Assembly (NCBI GenBank): GCA_026693065.1
Contig: JAPLNA010000237.1
Span: 1 to 33,640 of the forward strand
Reading direction: 5' to 3'
Length of the DNA stretch: 33,640 bases
From: Planctomycetota bacterium
GTDB lineage: Bacteria > Planctomycetota > Phycisphaerae > SM23-33
This document shows positions 24,764 to 32,408 of the stretch, one piece after another (within the stretch, counting starts at the first letter, position 1; each line of letters starts with the position of its first letter). The notes beneath the pieces are model-generated. The model was not told the DNA's origin. It worked only from the letters and a program-made list of their open reading frames with translations, and ran no database searches. Made by a program: the position numbers and the translations under genes.

Positions 24764-26806
24764 ATGAGAAACGCCCACCTGCGGCTGGTACAGGTAACGA
24801 CACTTTCGTTGTTGCTTGCGGCACAAACCCCCACCGCCGTTTTCGCGAATCCATCGCCGCCGCATTTCATTCCTTCTGTAAAGTCATTGACCCTGGGTTC
24901 CGGAGACACGGCCCTGACCGGCCGAAGCACAATCTACTACGCGCATCCAACGCTCCAGAACGTGGCCGAGACACTCAAGGCCGGCATCCACATTACGCAA
25001 GGACTCGATCTGGCCGTAGTGTCGGGCGGTTCGGCCGGCAAGGGCGATATCCTGCTGAAGATCGATCCTCGCGTCGCGGGCGTCGAGGGCTATCGACTGA
25101 CGGTCGACGGCAAAGTCACCATCGAAGTGCAGGACAAGAAAGGCGCCTGGCCGGGCACGGCCACCTTGCTCCAGGCGATCCGGGGCGACGAGGGCTTCAA
25201 GGTAGCCAACATGACCGTCGTGGACAAGCCCGACAAGCCCATCCGAGGCTACCAGATCGAGGTTAAGCAGGGCTGGACCATGCAGGACATCAAGGATGAG
25301 ATTCGCCTTATGCACCTGCTGAAACTGAACACCCTCACGCTGCACATGTCGGGCGAGCAATCGGCCGCCATGTGTATCGACCCACAACCCAAGGCCGGCG
25401 GGGACTATCAGCTATTCACCAAACGCGACATCACCGAGATCGTGGTTTACGCCAGGAACCACGGCGTCGATATGATTCCCAATTGCGGGCTCCAGTGGCA
25501 GTATCCCGATACCCAGTCGGCCGTCTACAAATTCATCGCCGAGATCGACGGGCAGGGCCCCTTCAAGGCGTATGACGACAAACGGTTTCATGCCTTTGTG
25601 AAGGAAATCATCCGGCGGGAAATCGATATATACAAGCAGGGGTATGACGACGGGAAGGTCAAGGGTTTCCATCTGGGCCCCGTCAACGGCGAAGGCGGCA
25701 TGAGTGCGGCCGAAGCGCTCTTGCAGGTAGGATACGTGAAAAACGCCTGTCCCGCGACGAAGTCATGGTTCTTTGGCGGCATGAACCCGGGCGACACCAC
25801 GCTGAACCAGTACAAGGCGGACATTGTCCAGGTTCCCTACTCCAACAAGTATGACCCCGGCATGAGGCCCTACGTCAACAACGGCTGGAATTGCGTCAGT
25901 ATCACCTGGCGGCCGCTGTATATGCTGGGCGGCACGGTCAGCTATTCCCAACAAACCGTATTCGAAACCTTCCACCACCACTATTTTTCAGGCGAAGTCG
26001 GCACCCCGGATTATATCAACACCCCCGCGGCCGACACGTACGTCCAGGGCAGCATGTTGAGTTCCTGGGATTGGGCCACCGCGTATTACATGGATCCCTT
26101 CCTGACGGTAGGGCCGGCCTTCGCCGAGCACGCATGGAATCTCAAGCCATGGCCGTATCCGGCTTCGGACTGGAAGGCCTTTCAGGCGGCGTATGAGGCC
26201 GGCTATGACAGGCTCTCTACCATGCTTCGGTTTGCCAAAGGACCGCCGCCGCCCATGCCCAAGCCGGGCGGATCGACATTGATCGCCGAGCGGTTCAATG
26301 GCACGGGCCTTCCAGGGTGGACGGCCAAGAACAGCCCGCACTCATCGTGGACTAACGACGCCGGGTGCTGCAAGGCTGTCATGGGCAACAACAATCAGAA
26401 TGAAGGGACGGTATTGACCAGGGACAACGTGACGGTTCCGCAGGACTTCACGTTGGATCTGGACATGAAGCAGGTGACCGGGGCGCCCAACAACGAACCG
26501 GCCTTTGGAGTCAGCGTCGGGGGCTATGGACTGACGGCGTGTGCGGGCCAGTTGTCCTTCTGCGGGCAGACTGCCGGCGGAATCAGTGTGGGGAAGTATC
26601 ATCATTACAGAGTTGTGGCCTCGGGCCCCAGCCTGAAACTGTACGTGGACTACGCGGCAACGCCCACGTTCACCATCACCCGCCCAGCCAAGGCGTCCGG
26701 CGGGTTGCAGTTGTGCCTGACCAGTTGGGGTGCCAGCGTAGCCTTTGACAACATCGCACTGGTCGCCACCGGAGCATCGCCGGCAACCAACCCGGCCAAA
26801 CACTGA
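24764..26806 (+). CDS. Secreted GH20-like protein with degenerate active site and C-terminal LamG-like domain
   Basis: A 680-residue protein with a signal peptide (1-29, ending VFA). Residues about 45-150 match the GH20 N-terminal domain (GYRLTVDGKVTIEV, then PGTATLLQAI). A TIM-barrel region follows (about 160-480: IRGYQIEVKQGW, MHLLKLNTLTLHMS). The usual GH20 catalytic Asp-Glu pair in HxGGDE is replaced by HLGPVNGEGG (303-312, only E310 left), and the usual IPEID.PGH block reads IPNCGLQWQYP. The C-terminal third (about 495-680) is a ConA/LamG-like carbohydrate-binding fold. It may be a non-catalytic sugar-binding protein or a glycosidase with another mechanism. ATG at 24764 has GGAGG eight to nine bases upstream; there is no clear promoter, and the gene lies 134 bp after the protease gene. 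Confidence 0.75.
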   Translation: MRNAHLRLVQVTTLSLLLAAQTPTAVFANPSPPHFIPSVKSLTLGSGDTALTGRSTIYYAHPTLQNVAETLKAGIHITQGLDLAVVSGGSAGKGDILLKIDPRVAGVEGYRLTVDGKVTIEVQDKKGAWPGTATLLQAIRGDEGFKVANMTVVDKPDKPIRGYQIEVKQGWTMQDIKDEIRLMHLLKLNTLTLHMSGEQSAAMCIDPQPKAGGDYQLFTKRDITEIVVYARNHGVDMIPNCGLQWQYPDTQSAVYKFIAEIDGQGPFKAYDDKRFHAFVKEIIRREIDIYKQGYDDGKVKGFHLGPVNGEGGMSAAEALLQVGYVKNACPATKSWFFGGMNPGDTTLNQYKADIVQVPYSNKYDPGMRPYVNNGWNCVSITWRPLYMLGGTVSYSQQTVFETFHHHYFSGEVGTPDYINTPAADTYVQGSMLSSWDWATAYYMDPFLTVGPAFAEHAWNLKPWPYPASDWKAFQAAYEAGYDRLSTMLRFAKGPPPPMPKPGGSTLIAERFNGTGLPGWTAKNSPHSSWTNDAGCCKAVMGNNNQNEGTVLTRDNVTVPQDFTLDLDMKQVTGAPNNEPAFGVSVGGYGLTACAGQLSFCGQTAGGISVGKYHHYRVVASGPSLKLYVDYAATPTFTITRPAKASGGLQLCLTSWGASVAFDNIALVATGASPATNPAKH

Positions 26807-27066
26807 CTCTGATCCTGCAGGGCCATCGACGGGAACGGCCAGAATCGCCCGGCGACCGTTTGGGAAAGAACGCCTTGAGGAACGCCGGGAGCATCCGTAG
26901 AATGGCCACATCCGATCTCCGTGCCGGGCGACGCGGCCGAATCGTGCGGGAAAGGCGGGCGATGGGCGATGAGCGTGAGTGCTGAAGAATCGAGGCAGGC
27001 GGAAGTGGCGGGAGGGCAGTTCCCGGACATGGCAGGAAAGGCCGGGCTTTCCGGGGAGGTTGACGC
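26807..27066 (+). promoter_or_regulatory. Promoter-leader module 1 upstream of the 27067 gene
   Basis: TTGAGG (26875-26880), a 17-base spacer and TAGAAT (26898-26903) form a good sigma70-type promoter. From 26871 to about 27019 the sequence is a near copy of 29825-29977, including the leader. The transcript would have a leader of about 155 bases. The first half is much better conserved than the second. No gene seen in the gap. Confidence 0.7.
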
Positions 27067-29745
27067 ATGCTAGCACGATCGATTCGGTTCCTTATCCTGG
27101 CCGCGTGCGTGGCCGGTGGTTGGGCGTTTGGGGAGCAGGCGGCCCCGGCCAGTAGGCCGCTGTCTCTGGAGCAGGAACTTCGACAGTACTACGAGCAAGG
27201 CGACTCGCCCGCGTGGAAAGCGGCGGTGGACCAACTTCGGCGGGAAGGCCAGGAAGGGGAAGAAGCCGCCCAGTATCTCCGTTCCCTGCTGGCCCGGGCG
27301 CTCAAGGACCAGTTGTCCGGTGCGGCCCCGTGGCGGGCTACCCCGTTCTGGGGGTCCAGCGGCGAGAACCCCGCCGACCGGCTGCGCGAGGCCGTCGCGG
27401 AAGCCCTTGGCGAGGCTGGCCCCTTGGTCGCAGCCCTGCCGGTGTATGAGTGGTTCCTTCGCGAGGAGCCCAGATCGGACCGCCAGGCGAAGTTGGCCAA
27501 GGTGGCGGCGCAGGTCAAGACGCCCGCCGGCGAGCAGGTCTTGCGGGGGCTGATCTCGCCGGCCCACCCCAACAGCGCGGTTCTGCGGGAGGCCCTCCAG
27601 GAGGCGGCGCGGCGGAAACTGGCGTTGCCGGCCGGGGTGCTGGGTCCGCTTTGTCAGCATCACCGCAAGGAGATTCGCCAGGCCGCCCGAAAAGCCGCCC
27701 AGGCCGCCGGATTGCCCGAGGAGAAGCCCTTCGACCAAGCGGCGGCGGTCAAGTCGCCGGCGGTGCAAGCTCTGATGGAGAAACTCTCGGCCCTGGTCCT
27801 GGAAGTCCCGCCGGCCCAGGCCCCGTTCGTCGTCGTCACCGTTAGCTGGTCTAACCAGAAGCAGGAAGGAAACAGGGAGATCCGGGGTTGGCTCGTGAAG
27901 GAGACGGCGGAGGACTACACGGTGGCCACCCCCTTTGGGCGGACAGAGACGATCCTCAAACAGGGGGGACAGGAGGATCGGGCGTTCACGGCCAAGGCCC
28001 AGACGATCGATGTGGCCCAGGAGGTCGCGCGGGTTGCGAAGATCCACTCCGAGGGCGACAAGGAGTTCGGCCTGTCGGAACGCGGTGGGCTGACAGGCCA
28101 GTTCGAGGGTCGCGGGGCGAGCCTGTATGAGATCCTTCTGGCCCACTGGCTCTACAAGACCGGACGGCTGGCGGCGGCGGGAGAGATTCTGTTTCCGGCC
28201 CTTGAGTCGCTCTATCGGGACGAGGACCTGCTGGCCCTGGTGCGGGAGAGGATGGGAACGCGCCTGGGGTACGACATGCTGGTGGCCTTCGTGGGAGACC
28301 GGGACTACCAGAAGACGTTGCGGATCGCCCGGCTGATGACCACGCAGTTCCAGGGGGTGCCCCTCTGCCAGTACGCCGAAGAACTGGCCCGCCAGTTGCC
28401 TCGCCGGGCCGACGACTTCAAGGCCCTGGCCCTGCCCACGCCCCAGCAGTGGCAGGAGATGAAGAAGAAGATGTCCCGCCCGCAGCAGATCCGCTTCCTC
28501 TGCGACCGCCTGCGGCTGCTCAACTGCTTTCAACTCGGCCAGCCCGGCGGGGTTTCGTTGAGTTACCCGCAGTATGCCGAGCCGGGCGGCCTGTCCGAAG
28601 ACGCCGCCTGGGGTGGGCGCCTCGGCAAGACGCTGCTCATCAATCCCTACGTCGAGTTGACGGGAGAGAACTGGTTCCAGACGAAGAAGGAGGAGGCCAG
28701 CCCTGGCCTGCATCTGGCGGTGGCGGATATTCCGGAACTGACGGGCTACCTCAAAGAGGACTGGTTCATCCTGGCCGTTTCGTTCTGGCGCGACTTCCAC
28801 AGCGCCCGTACGCTGTTGAACACGAGACGGATCGTCTGCGACCTCATCAACAGCGCCGCCGGGCAGGATCTCTGCATGGATCGGGTCCTGGCAGAAATGA
28901 CGCCGGCACAGCTCCAGCAGGAGATCGAGAAGGTCAACGCCTGGGCAGCCGGAAACAAGGGGCTCTCCCGCGAGCAGTTGTTGATCCAGGCCCTCGAGCA
29001 GAACCTCCGCGGGAACCATGGGTGGTATTCTGCGCGAGAGCAGGCCGGCGAACTCATCGAACTCAAGGCCGCCCAGGCCATACCTGTCATTGTTAAATAC
29101 CTCGACGAGAAGGGAATCGACGAGTTCGATGTAGCGGACATCCTGCGGGTCTGCCGGCGGCTGGACCCGAAGGCCGCCCGGGCCGTGGCGGTCGCCCGTA
29201 CCGGCAGCGACAAACGGGGGATCCGCATCCAGGCGGGTCTGCTGCTGATGGCCGCCGGCGATGTGGCCGCCGGACGCACCGTGGTTGCCGAAGCGATCCA
29301 GGACGGCGACCTGTTCAACGTGCTCTCAAGTTACGTGGTGCAGGCGGTCGAGGAACTTCTCAAGGAAGGATCGGAGCCTTCGCGCGAGGTGGCGGCCAGG
29401 TTGTTCTGCGACGACGGCGTCGCTGAACTGGACAGCCAGGAGCGACACGCCATCGTGCGGATGGTCCTGGCGGCCGGCATTACCACGCCCTACGGTTTCT
29501 ATGAGCGGCTCCTAAGCAACAGGGGCAACCGCCTCGCCCACACCGGCTATGGGCAGCGGGTGGCTGACGTGTTCGCCGACGAACTGATCGACCTCTTCGG
29601 CGACAGCGACCCGGCCCTGAAGGCGATTGCCGAAAAGGCCCCCAAGCGATCTGACCAACGTCTGGCGGCCGTGGACGGTTGGCTCAAGGCCCGGATCGCC
29701 GCGGTGGCCACCCGTCCGGCCCCCGCCTCCAGGCCGGACAAATAG
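27067..29745 (+). CDS. Large secreted alpha-helical repeat protein, function unknown
   Basis: An 892-residue protein with a signal peptide (about 1-22, ending WAFG). The sequence is mostly alpha-helical with irregular HEAT/TPR-like repeats (LREAVAEALGEAG, VLREALQEAARRK, IRQAARKAAQAAG). A beta-rich insert (about 255-310: VVVTVSWSNQKQEG, IRGWLVKETAEDYTVATPFG) resembles the SH3-like domain at the start of the protease-HEAT protein. No catalytic motif recognised. ATG at 27067 has GGGGAGGTTGACGC upstream, a good ribosome binding site. It has its own promoter-leader module. It could be a scaffold or adaptor acting with the exported protease upstream, which is inference from neighbourhood and shared domain style. 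Confidence 0.8.
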   Translation: MLARSIRFLILAACVAGGWAFGEQAAPASRPLSLEQELRQYYEQGDSPAWKAAVDQLRREGQEGEEAAQYLRSLLARALKDQLSGAAPWRATPFWGSSGENPADRLREAVAEALGEAGPLVAALPVYEWFLREEPRSDRQAKLAKVAAQVKTPAGEQVLRGLISPAHPNSAVLREALQEAARRKLALPAGVLGPLCQHHRKEIRQAARKAAQAAGLPEEKPFDQAAAVKSPAVQALMEKLSALVLEVPPAQAPFVVVTVSWSNQKQEGNREIRGWLVKETAEDYTVATPFGRTETILKQGGQEDRAFTAKAQTIDVAQEVARVAKIHSEGDKEFGLSERGGLTGQFEGRGASLYEILLAHWLYKTGRLAAAGEILFPALESLYRDEDLLALVRERMGTRLGYDMLVAFVGDRDYQKTLRIARLMTTQFQGVPLCQYAEELARQLPRRADDFKALALPTPQQWQEMKKKMSRPQQIRFLCDRLRLLNCFQLGQPGGVSLSYPQYAEPGGLSEDAAWGGRLGKTLLINPYVELTGENWFQTKKEEASPGLHLAVADIPELTGYLKEDWFILAVSFWRDFHSARTLLNTRRIVCDLINSAAGQDLCMDRVLAEMTPAQLQQEIEKVNAWAAGNKGLSREQLLIQALEQNLRGNHGWYSAREQAGELIELKAAQAIPVIVKYLDEKGIDEFDVADILRVCRRLDPKAARAVAVARTGSDKRGIRIQAGLLLMAAGDVAAGRTVVAEAIQDGDLFNVLSSYVVQAVEELLKEGSEPSREVAARLFCDDGVAELDSQERHAIVRMVLAAGITTPYGFYERLLSNRGNRLAHTGYGQRVADVFADELIDLFGDSDPALKAIAEKAPKRSDQRLAAVDGWLKARIAAVATRPAPASRPDK

Positions 29746-30185
29746 CCCGGCGCCCGCCAATCGGCTCAGACAGCCGGGGGCGTCGACGCGGTGCCTCCCG
29801 AAACGCCGCCCGCCCGGCGACAATCGCCTTGAGGAACGCCGGGAGCGGCCGTAGAATGGCCGCATCCGATCCTCCGTGCCGGGCGACGAGGCCGGAATCC
29901 TGCGGGAAAGGCGGGCGATGGGCGATGAGCGTGCGTGTGGAAGAAGCGCCGACGACCGGATTGGCGGGAGGGGGCAGGCTCAGGAAACGCTTGAAGCGGC
30001 CCGGCGGCGACAGATAATCAGAGATCAGATGCCCACGGCGGTCGTGGGCAGTGCCATATGGGAAATCCCGGTCTGGCACCTCGGAAAGGCGGGATGCCAC
30101 TGGTCGGTATGTGGTCCTCCCTCTGTTTTTCTTGGCCACGCCGCCGGATTCCAGCGTAGGAATGTCGGAGAGAGTACTGAGATAG
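29746..30185 (+). promoter_or_regulatory. Promoter-leader module 2 upstream of the EpsI-like gene
   Basis: TTGAGG (29829-29834), a 17-base spacer and TAGAAT (29852-29857). The unit 29825-29977 repeats 26871-27019; over its first 110 bases the two differ at only about seven substitutions and two single-base indels. Further on, GCCCACG-GCGGT-CGTGGGC (30031-30049) is a perfect 7-bp hairpin. The leader to the start at 30186 is about 320 bases. GC content falls after about 30050. A frame open across the leader is not conserved between the copies because of the indels, so I do not call a gene. Confidence 0.7.
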
Positions 30186-31061
30186 ATGGTCGACACGATC
30201 GCAATGAGTGGCAGTTCGAAAAGGGCAAAGAACCTGGCAGTGATCGTCGCGGCGTCGCTGTTGTCCTTGGCCACGGTAGCAATGATCCTCTTGCGCCAGC
30301 AGCCCTCCAAGAAGAGGGAGACACTGCCGGCGCCCTGGCCGGTGGGAATATCGGTGGATCCTGGGACTTTCCGCATGACCAGCCTGCCCACGACGTTCGG
30401 CCCCTACCGTATGCTGCAAATGGAAGATGGGCTTGGCACCAGCGAAGAGGCACCAATCGGCGAAGTCATCTATGCCGCGGATGTATTGTACAACCTCGGC
30501 ATCGGAAGCAATAAGGACAAACGCAATCTTCCCCTCCGGTGCAGCAATTGGTACGTCTCCCGCCTCTACCTCGACACGAGGACGTTCCAGCGGGGGCGTT
30601 CGGCCCTGCCATTGAGCGTGTGGCACTTAGACGTGACATACTTCCCGGGCGCCATGGAACTGGGATCTCGTCCCCCCGAAGCGGCCAATCACCCCGGCCG
30701 TGAGATCCTGGGGTGCCAGACTGTGCGGTTCCCGGTGTCCCTGTCTTCCCGCTGGAGGAAATGGTGGGGCAACAGCGTGACTTTCACCCGCGTCCTGTCC
30801 GAGAGCCGGAGGGGCTGCGAGAGATGGGTCGATTACTACATGTTCGTCGTAGATGGGATGCCGGAGACCGACAGGCAGGACGTGCGTAAGAAAGCTTTGG
30901 ATACCCAGGACCGGCAGTTCTACTACGCGAAGATCCTATTGGCCCCGCGGGACTGGAACAGCGACGACGTACCCCCCGTCGACGAGGCCGCCGCTGAGTT
31001 CATTCGTCACGCCTTGCCCCCCGTCCTTGAATGCCTGCCGAGCCCCGACGACGTCAAGTAA
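30186..31061 (+). CDS. Membrane-anchored EpsI-like (exosortase-associated) protein
   Basis: A 291-residue protein with one transmembrane helix near the N-terminus (about 17-36, NLAVIVAASLLSLATVAMIL) and an outer domain. The order of motifs follows exosortase-associated EpsI-type proteins as I remember them: DVTYFPGAMELG, then NHPGREILGCQTVRFPV (equivalent of HxPxxC), then VDYYMFVVDGM, VRKKALDT and YYAKILL. In EPS or PEP-CTERM systems such proteins assist an exosortase at the membrane. It would be consistent with the PEP-CTERM protein at 13759-14850, but no exosortase is present here. Neither ATG at 30186 nor ATG at 30204 has a strong ribosome binding site. Preceded by promoter-leader module 2. 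Family assignment is moderate. Confidence 0.6.
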   Translation: MVDTIAMSGSSKRAKNLAVIVAASLLSLATVAMILLRQQPSKKRETLPAPWPVGISVDPGTFRMTSLPTTFGPYRMLQMEDGLGTSEEAPIGEVIYAADVLYNLGIGSNKDKRNLPLRCSNWYVSRLYLDTRTFQRGRSALPLSVWHLDVTYFPGAMELGSRPPEAANHPGREILGCQTVRFPVSLSSRWRKWWGNSVTFTRVLSESRRGCERWVDYYMFVVDGMPETDRQDVRKKALDTQDRQFYYAKILLAPRDWNSDDVPPVDEAAAEFIRHALPPVLECLPSPDDVK

Positions 31062-31394
31062 GAGAGCCAATCCAGATTCCATGATCCCCTCTCCGCCCCG
31101 TGGAAACCGCCCCCTCTGTGCTGGGTCAGCGACTTCTGTGCGAGATCGGATCGGGGGACACAAGGGAATGGCACTTCCTTAAGCGGCAAGGCATTGCCTC
31201 CACTCATCGCGGGTACAGCGTAGTCGTGGGTAGTGTTTCTTCTCCCGAGATCGGGTGACACAATACTCATCTCCGCCTCTTGGGTGCCGGAGATGAGAAT
31301 TGTGTCCCCCGATCCAGCCAACAACCGCCGCACGCAACTCGGTGGTTCAACACAGCACACCGGAAACCCTCGAACTGAACTACGAACCAGATTC
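31062..31394. other. Intergenic region between convergent genes, with REP-like hairpin
   Basis: 333 bp with no gene seen. It holds the long imperfect hairpin at 31249-31314 and a partial copy of one arm (GATCGGGGGACACAA, from 31149). Confidence 0.6.
31249..31314. repeat. 27-bp inverted repeat, REP-like element or terminator
   Basis: The arms 31249-31275 and 31288-31314 match at 25 of 27 positions (GATCGGG.GACACAAT start, CTCATCTCCG end), with a 12-base loop. GGGGACACAAT-type palindromes are, from memory, typical of REP sequences mobilised by REP-associated tyrosine transposases. It lies between convergent genes, so it could also stop transcription. No transposase is present in the window. 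Confidence 0.7.
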
Positions 31395-31991
31395 CTATGG
31401 TTCCCTCCATGGAAACCCCAAGGCCTTGAAGGCATCCTTGGTCAAACGCAGTCCGCGTTCAAAATACGCCTTGGTATCGTCTACGCACTGCCCGTTTCGC
31501 AACCTGGTATCTGCCCGTTCCATAGCGGCAGTGTCCGTACCCGTGACCACAATGAGGTACAAACCGCCTACCTCTTCGGCCGACACCTTCGAGAGTAGCA
31601 GGAAGCGGCCGAGTTCTGAGTGACCATGTGAAGCACGTGCGTCGTCGCACCTCCCCGTCAACAGAAACCTCGGGACGAGTGCGTAACGTATCTTGGTTCC
31701 GTTCTCGCGCACCTGGCGGAGAGCCTCGAGGAACTCCCCGGGTTCACCTGCATAGACGGCGTACGTTGTTGCCCCAACACCAGACTGTAATCGGCAGACA
31801 TCCAACGTGCTCATTCCTGACGGCAGACGGCCATCGACGATCACGCAGATCAGGTCCTCGCCCCACAGTACGACCCCCGACCGCGCGGGTGGCAGCGTCT
31901 CTGATGCGCACCCAGAACACACCAACAACACATATCCGGCGAGAAGGCACGACAGCAATATGTGATACCTAGTTTTGGTCAAAGATTTCAT
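31395..31991 (-). CDS. Small secreted protein, probable lipoprotein, function unknown
   Basis: A 198-residue protein not recognised as a family. The N-terminus (MKSLTKTRYHILLSCLLAGYVLLVCSGCASE) is a signal peptide ending in CSGC, a weak lipobox (Cys instead of Leu at -3), so lipid attachment is possible. The mature part has a mixed alpha/beta pattern (EDLICVIVDGRLP, ATTYAVYAGEPGEFLEALRQV, RYALVPRFLL, GGLYLIVVTGTD). The start at 31991 has GGAG seven bases upstream; a start 24 bases earlier is less likely. GC is lower than in the CAZyme genes, suggesting more recent arrival. It is convergent with the EpsI-like gene. Confidence 0.7.
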   Translation of the reverse strand: MKSLTKTRYHILLSCLLAGYVLLVCSGCASETLPPARSGVVLWGEDLICVIVDGRLPSGMSTLDVCRLQSGVGATTYAVYAGEPGEFLEALRQVRENGTKIRYALVPRFLLTGRCDDARASHGHSELGRFLLLSKVSAEEVGGLYLIVVTGTDTAAMERADTRLRNGQCVDDTKAYFERGLRLTKDAFKALGFPWREP

Positions 31992-32157
31992 AGAAAAACT
32001 CCATCTGGACCGCATGCCAGAATTGATGTCGCATCACATCAGTGATTGATGACTCCAGAAACGCACTCGCGCCCTCATATGCCGACGCCGTTATTTGAGC
32101 CGCTACCTTCCTAGTGTTAGCCCATAGGCCCGATGCATCGCCTTTCGCTTGTAGCCT
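31992..32157. other. Lower-GC intergenic stretch
   Basis: No gene or recognisable site. Base composition is clearly lower in GC (31981-32040 has 25 G+C of 60), unlike the coding sequence to the right. Confidence 0.4.
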
Positions 32158-32379
32158 TCATGTAATCTTGTCCCGCAAAGGCGAATTAAATGGCGGACGA
32201 ATTCGCTTCCTCTGGACCATTCTTGGCAAAAGATAGCCGGACCGTTCCAGGGCCCGGCGTATGGCCTGGCGGACCACCGAGGCCCGCGGCTCAGGGTTGA
32301 TCTCTTCTCCGGCCAGGCCGTGGCCTTCCATGATCCCTGCCGGGAAACACTCCCGGAGATCGAGGGACGCAATACTCAT
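32158..32379 (-). pseudogene. Truncated 5' fragment of an unknown gene
   Basis: A 73-codon frame starting MSIASLDLRECFPAGIMEG, 29 bp downstream of the glycoside hydrolase stop and on the same strand. The first 48 codons use G/C in third positions like the neighbours (through RRALERSGYL). After about 32235 codon use becomes ordinary AT-rich (CTT TTG CCA AGA) and the frame soon ends. This looks like the start of an operon gene whose remainder was removed, perhaps by arrival of the lower-GC segment to the left. The family is not recognised. A functional small protein is possible but less likely. Confidence 0.45.
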
Positions 32380-32408
32380 GGGTGGGTTGTCCTTCCTTCT
32401 TGTCGGTT

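Noticed and set aside
27070-29019. 649-codon open frame antisense to the secreted helical-repeat gene
   Set aside because: Shadow frame; the plus strand has a signal peptide, a ribosome binding site and a promoter.
29876-30514. Plus-strand open frame through promoter-leader module 2
   Set aside because: The equivalent frame is broken by indels in module 1, and it overlaps the EpsI-like gene; better explained as a non-coding leader.
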